From Bacteroidales bacterium (GTDB lineage: Bacteria > Bacteroidota > Bacteroidia > Bacteroidales > WCHB1-69): 64,000 nucleotides of DNA. The notes beneath the pieces are model-generated. The model searched no databases. It had not been told where the DNA came from and worked only from the letters and a program-made list of their open reading frames with translations. Below are positions 60,443 to 64,000 of this stretch, one piece after another. A program made the translations under genes and the position numbers. The DNA lies in assembly GCA_017506175.1 (NCBI GenBank), contig JAFVNW010000043.1:83012-147011 (forward strand), given 5' to 3'. The stretch's first letter is position 1, and the number at the start of each line of letters is the position of its first letter.

Positions 60443-61174
60443 ATGTCAATCAGTGTTAAAAATGTATCTAAACAGTTCGGAAAGCAGTGGGCATTGAAGA
60501 ATGTCAGTTTTGAAGTCAACCAAGGCGAAGTGGTCGGTTTTTTGGGACCCAATGGAGCCGGTAAATCCACGATGATGAAGATCATCACCTGCTACCAGCC
60601 GCCCACAAGTGGCGAAGTGACTGTCTGTGGCTGCGACATCAGGAACGACTCCCTCAAGTTGCGCAGCAAAATCGGATACCTCTCCGAAGCAAATCCGTTG
60701 TATGTGGATATGTATGTAGCTGAATTTCTGGAGTTTATTGCAGGCATCCATAAAATAAAAGACAAAAAGCGCCGTGTGGCGGAGGTGATTGAAATGACGG
60801 GGCTCACTCCGGAAATGAACAAGAAAATCGGGACGCTCTCCAAAGGTTACAAACAGCGTGTCGGTTTGGCGCAGGCGCTGATTCCCGACCCCGAAGTGCT
60901 CATTCTCGACGAACCCACCACCGGCCTCGACCCCAACCAGCTGGTGGAAATCCGCGAATTGATTAGGAGGTGCGGCGAAACCAAAACCGTCCTGCTTTCC
61001 ACCCATATCATGCAGGAAGTGGATGCCATGTGCAGCCGCGCCGTCATCATCAACCGCGGACAAATCGTTGCCGATGACACGATGGACAGTCTCCGCCGCC
61101 AAGCCGAAGAACGTGGCTTCAAAAACAACCCCATCGAGGAACTCTTCCATGCGTTGACCAAAAAGCACGAGTAA
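60443..61174 (+). CDS. gldA: GldA-like ABC transporter ATPase
   Basis: 243 residues. Walker A FLGPNGAGKST, signature LSKGYKQRVGLAQAL, Walker B VLILDEPTTGLD, H-loop LLSTHIMQEVDAM. The segment SISVKNVSKQFGKQWALKNVSFEVNQG and the KGYKQR form of the signature are typical of GldA, part of the GldAFG ABC complex first found in gliding Bacteroidetes; homologues in non-gliding species also exist. gldF/gldG are not adjacent here. Followed after 35 bases by the PorE-like gene. Confidence 0.82.
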   Translation: MSISVKNVSKQFGKQWALKNVSFEVNQGEVVGFLGPNGAGKSTMMKIITCYQPPTSGEVTVCGCDIRNDSLKLRSKIGYLSEANPLYVDMYVAEFLEFIAGIHKIKDKKRRVAEVIEMTGLTPEMNKKIGTLSKGYKQRVGLAQALIPDPEVLILDEPTTGLDPNQLVEIRELIRRCGETKTVLLSTHIMQEVDAMCSRAVIINRGQIVADDTMDSLRRQAEERGFKNNPIEELFHALTKKHE

Positions 61175-61209
61175 TCAATGGAATAAATTTTCTTAAATGT
61201 TTGATAATT

Positions 61210-63279
61210 ATGTCTTTAGATAGGTTGAAACCGCTTCTCTTCGCCATCTGTATCGCTCTTGCCATGCCCTATGTGTATGCACAGGACGAAGATGGGGATT
61301 CAGATGCCGACCCCTGCGTGCAGACTTTCCCGAAAAACATTGAAAAGGATTTCAAAAAAGCGCGCGATTTCCACAAGAGCGGAAAGAAGTCTGAGGCGAA
61401 TGAAATCTACCGACAGATCATCGATGAATATCCCGAACACTTGGAAGCTAACTACTATTTGGGGCTAAGTTATTGGCTCCCAATACAGCTGAACGGGCTG
61501 CAAATCGAGCGCAAGTCGGATGCAACGGAGGTGATTCAAGCAGCCGACCGCATGTACGACATTTGTCCGACCTACAAAATCAAGATACATCTTTATGCCG
61601 CAGAGGCCGCCTATCTCATTGAAAATTTCCCCGCTGCCATCAAGCACGCCAAAGTCCTCATTGAAAACCCTGATTTGGTGAAAGACTTGAATGACCTGGA
61701 TATGGCGGAAATGATTGTCAGCAAGTCAAAGGTTTTCGCGGAAATTCTGAATAATCCAGTCCCATTCGACCCCAAGCCTGTTCAGGGGATATCCACCTCC
61801 GACGACGAATACCTTGCCACGCTTTCACCCGACGGCGATTTCTTTTATTTTACCCGAAGAAAAAACGTGAGGGTGCAGAATGCCTTCGGCGTGAGCTCCG
61901 AAGACAAGGAGTTCTTCTCCTGCGCGCCCAAAAACAATTCCGGCGGCTACCAGACCGGCGATGCACTCCCGTACCCCTTCAACCAATCGTTGGGGGAGGG
62001 AAGCCCGACCATCAACCTAGCCAACGACCTGCTCATTTTCACGATGATGCACGAGGTGAAGTTCAAGAATGAGAAAGGTCAGGATGAGGTCTATCCGAAC
62101 TATGACTTGTACTATTCGGTTTTTAACGGGGAAGAATGGTCAGACCCTCGTCCCATCGGTGATAAGGTGAACCGCAAAGACAGTTGGGAGTCGCAGCCGT
62201 CAATCAGTTCCGACGGCAATTTCCTGTTTTTCGCCTCTGACCGACCGGGCGGTTATGGCGGGGCAGACATCTGGCTGACCGAGCGCGATGCCAATGGCAA
62301 CTGGCAGGCACCCGTCAACCTCGGTCCAACCATCAACACTAAGGGAAACGAGCGCTCACCATTCCTACATACCGACAGCAAAACACTCTACTTCTCCGCC
62401 GCCCCCACCCGCGACGGCACGGCTGGGCATAGTGGACTGGGCGGTTTGGACATATTCTATTCCAAACTGGGCGATGACGGCAAATGGCAGAAACCTGTCA
62501 ACATCGGCTATCCCATCAATTCTGAAAATGATGAAACCGATTTCTTCGTCAGCCTCGATGGTGAAACAGCCTATTTTTCATCCAATAATCTGGATAGCAA
62601 GGATTGGAACATCTACTGTTTTGAACTTTATGAGGCTGCTCGCCCTAAAAGTATGATTCTGGTGAAGGGCGAGGTGAAAACCGATGACCATGAAATGGCC
62701 TCTGCAACCGTACAACTGCTTGATAATGAATCGAATGTGGTGGCAAGCACGACGGTGAATGAGAGCACCGGTAAATACGCTCTCGCCACCCACGTCTCCG
62801 ATACGGCAGAAACCCAGAAACTGGTCCTGACCGTCAAGCAGGAGGGCTATGCCTATGATACTAAGATGATTACGATCAAGAAGGAGGAAGCAAAGGTGGT
62901 GACTTCCGATGCGGAGGTGAAGAAGATTGAAGTGGGAAAGGTGTGTGAACTGCACGACATCTATTTCGCCACCAACTCTTCCACTCTGACAAATGAAAGC
63001 AAGCGCCTGATTAATCTTTTTGCTGACTTTTTGTTTAATAATCCTATGGTAAAGGCTGAAATTCAAGGGCATACGGATAACATCGGAAATGATGACGACA
63101 ACCTGCGCCTTTCGGAGCAGCGCGCACATGCTGTTTATGACTATTTGGTCGAGAAGGGCATTCCGCAAAATCGAATCCGTTATAAAGGATATGGCGAGGC
63201 CAAGCCGATTGCGACGAATTCCACAGAGGAAGGGCGCGCCAAAAACCGTAGAACTGTTTTTTTGATTTATGAGCGATAG
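61210..63279 (+). CDS. porE: PorE-like T9SS protein: TPR, PD40 propeller, carboxypeptidase-regulatory-like domain and OmpA domain
   Basis: 689 residues. Signal peptide ends near VYAQD; there is no lipobox. TPR-like helices (residues about 40-130), a PD40/WD40-like propeller (LSPDGDFFYFTRR, ISSDGNFLFFASDRPGGYGGADIWL, GLGGLDIFYSKLGDDG), a CRD-type beta sandwich (SMILVKGEVKTDDHEMASATVQL), and a C-terminal OmpA-like domain (YFATNSSTLTNESKRLI, EIQGHTDNIGNDDDNLRLSEQRA, NRRTVFLI). This order is that of PorE of Porphyromonas gingivalis, an outer-membrane-associated, peptidoglycan-binding T9SS component. The upstream TTG at 61201 is rejected for ATG 61210. Overlaps the CPBP gene. Confidence 0.88.
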   Translation: MSLDRLKPLLFAICIALAMPYVYAQDEDGDSDADPCVQTFPKNIEKDFKKARDFHKSGKKSEANEIYRQIIDEYPEHLEANYYLGLSYWLPIQLNGLQIERKSDATEVIQAADRMYDICPTYKIKIHLYAAEAAYLIENFPAAIKHAKVLIENPDLVKDLNDLDMAEMIVSKSKVFAEILNNPVPFDPKPVQGISTSDDEYLATLSPDGDFFYFTRRKNVRVQNAFGVSSEDKEFFSCAPKNNSGGYQTGDALPYPFNQSLGEGSPTINLANDLLIFTMMHEVKFKNEKGQDEVYPNYDLYYSVFNGEEWSDPRPIGDKVNRKDSWESQPSISSDGNFLFFASDRPGGYGGADIWLTERDANGNWQAPVNLGPTINTKGNERSPFLHTDSKTLYFSAAPTRDGTAGHSGLGGLDIFYSKLGDDGKWQKPVNIGYPINSENDETDFFVSLDGETAYFSSNNLDSKDWNIYCFELYEAARPKSMILVKGEVKTDDHEMASATVQLLDNESNVVASTTVNESTGKYALATHVSDTAETQKLVLTVKQEGYAYDTKMITIKKEEAKVVTSDAEVKKIEVGKVCELHDIYFATNSSTLTNESKRLINLFADFLFNNPMVKAEIQGHTDNIGNDDDNLRLSEQRAHAVYDYLVEKGIPQNRIRYKGYGEAKPIATNSTEEGRAKNRRTVFLIYER

Positions 63280-64000
63280 CCATCATTTATCCATTTTGCC
63301 CCAACGGCCTCTGCTGGAGGGCAAGAATTCCTTCGTACAACTGGTTTTCCTTGTTCTGTTTGTGCTGTTGGGAACCATTGTGTTTTCCTCTGCCGGGCTT
63401 CTGGTCTCGTACCTGATTTGGGGTGCTAATGTGGCCGAACATCCCACCGCCGACTATTATAGGCTCCTGCAGGCTTTCAATGCGGTTGGCACCTTTTTGA
63501 TTCCCGCGTTGTTGTTGTCGTACGCGCTTTATCACCGCTGGTTCACCTATAGCCAAGCCGACTGCGCTGTCAATGACGCGAGAAAGTATCTGTATGTCAG
63601 TTTGTTATCTATTTTTCTGATTCCTGTTGTCGGCTTGGTGGCAACGCTCAACGGCATGATTCACCTGCCGGATTTCTTGGGTGGTTTGTCGGCTTGGATG
63701 GCGGAAGTGGAGGCGGAGAGCAATTCGATTTTGGAAACCATCATTGGCGAAAAGGGCGCGAGGGCTTTATTGCTCAACATCTTGATTTGCGCCGTTTTTC
63801 CCGCCGTTTGCGAGGAGTTTTTCTTCAGGGGAACCCTGCAGCCGTTTTTCAGGAATTGGTTTCGCAACAAACATGCGGCGGTTTGGGTTACCGCCTTTAT
63901 TTTCAGCGCAATCCACTTGCAATTTAGCGGCTTTTTTGCTCGATTGCTCTTAGGCGCATACTTGGGCTACCTCTTCGTGTGGAGCGGGTCTTTGTGGCTG
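63269..64000 (+). CDS. CPBP family intramembrane metalloprotease, cut by the window end
   Basis: 244 residues visible, no stop before the edge. Several hydrophobic helices (LVFLVLFVLLGTIVFSSAGL, FNAVGTFLIPALLLSYAL, YLYVSLLSIFLIPVVGLVA), then the CPBP/Abi motif VCEEFFFRGTLQPFFRN with the EExxxR pattern and the second motif FIFSAIHLQFSGFFARLLLG with the FxxxH pattern. Family members are CAAX-protease-like enzymes or bacteriocin immunity proteins; substrate unknown. The ATG overlaps the end of the PorE-like gene by 11 bases, so the two are translated from one mRNA. Confidence 0.92.
   Translation, partial: MSDSHHLSILPQRPLLEGKNSFVQLVFLVLFVLLGTIVFSSAGLLVSYLIWGANVAEHPTADYYRLLQAFNAVGTFLIPALLLSYALYHRWFTYSQADCAVNDARKYLYVSLLSIFLIPVVGLVATLNGMIHLPDFLGGLSAWMAEVEAESNSILETIIGEKGARALLLNILICAVFPAVCEEFFFRGTLQPFFRNWFRNKHAAVWVTAFIFSAIHLQFSGFFARLLLGAYLGYLFVWSGSLWL

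Overview
The window reads as one contiguous piece of a Bacteroidota chromosome, most likely order Bacteroidales. Evidence: 18 upstream regions carry the Bacteroidetes-type -7 element TAnnTTTG; there are type IX secretion system (T9SS) cargo proteins with type A and type B C-terminal sorting domains, a PorE-like T9SS protein, a GldA-like ABC ATPase, a DPP5-like S9 peptidase, GH92 and GH106/GH28 glycosidases, a RprY-type regulator and the short form of glucose-6-phosphate isomerase. Shine-Dalgarno sequences are scarce. No insertion sequences, prophage, CRISPR array or rRNA were seen. Both ends cut genes: an HtrA protease on the left and a CPBP protease on the right.

Layout. 1-7.1 kb: partial HtrA, ribosomal proteins L21/L27, stand-alone riboflavin kinase, deoxynucleoside kinase, KdsB (LPS Kdo activation), an unusual HU-like/SPOR membrane protein with a Glu-Pro rod, a TrmH-type methyltransferase and Pgi. 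7.2-12.6 kb: a giant secreted T9SS protein with 18 Cys-containing repeats of about 55 residues. 12.7-19.3 kb: MnmD-like methyltransferase, then a reverse-strand series (NAD kinase, flavin reductase, PIF1-like helicase, unknown exported protein) and a lipoprotein/butyrate kinase pair. 19.4-28 kb: pseudouridine synthase with an Arg/Gly-rich tail, an exported six-fold repeat protein, a KamB-like P-loop protein, a large NtrY-like histidine kinase and three glycosyltransferases. 28-41.5 kb, all reverse strand: TPR lipoprotein, deformylase, RuvX, a PII-like/hydroxyacid dehydrogenase/MsbA-like operon, tRNA-Ala(CGC), an OmpR-type regulator, a TolC-MacA-MacB efflux operon behind SufS, and infC-rpmI-rplT. 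41.6-54.7 kb: tRNA-Leu(GAG), a glycan-degrading pair (GH92; GH106-GH28 fusion), metallo-beta-lactamase-fold hydrolase, sirtuin, Sel1 protein, an ABC ATPase broken by a one-base deletion, and a type B T9SS protein with a lamin-tail domain. 54.8-64 kb: exported C1 peptidase, PrmC, DPP5-like peptidase, LptF/G permease, GldA-like ATPase, PorE-like protein and CPBP protease.

Taken together, the genes suggest a protein- and glycan-using anaerobe that exports proteins through a T9SS. Butyrate kinase plus the KamB-like protein hint at amino acid (possibly lysine) fermentation to butyrate; this is inference. The strongest irregular signals are: infC initiating at an ATC codon behind a perfect AAGGAGG; the GH106-GH28 fusion beside a GH92 that carries what looks like a cut-off piece of the same beta-helix fold; the Walker A frameshift; the histidine kinase with a decayed ATP-binding domain; the 18-residue repeat protein; and the HU-like/Glu-Pro/SPOR protein.
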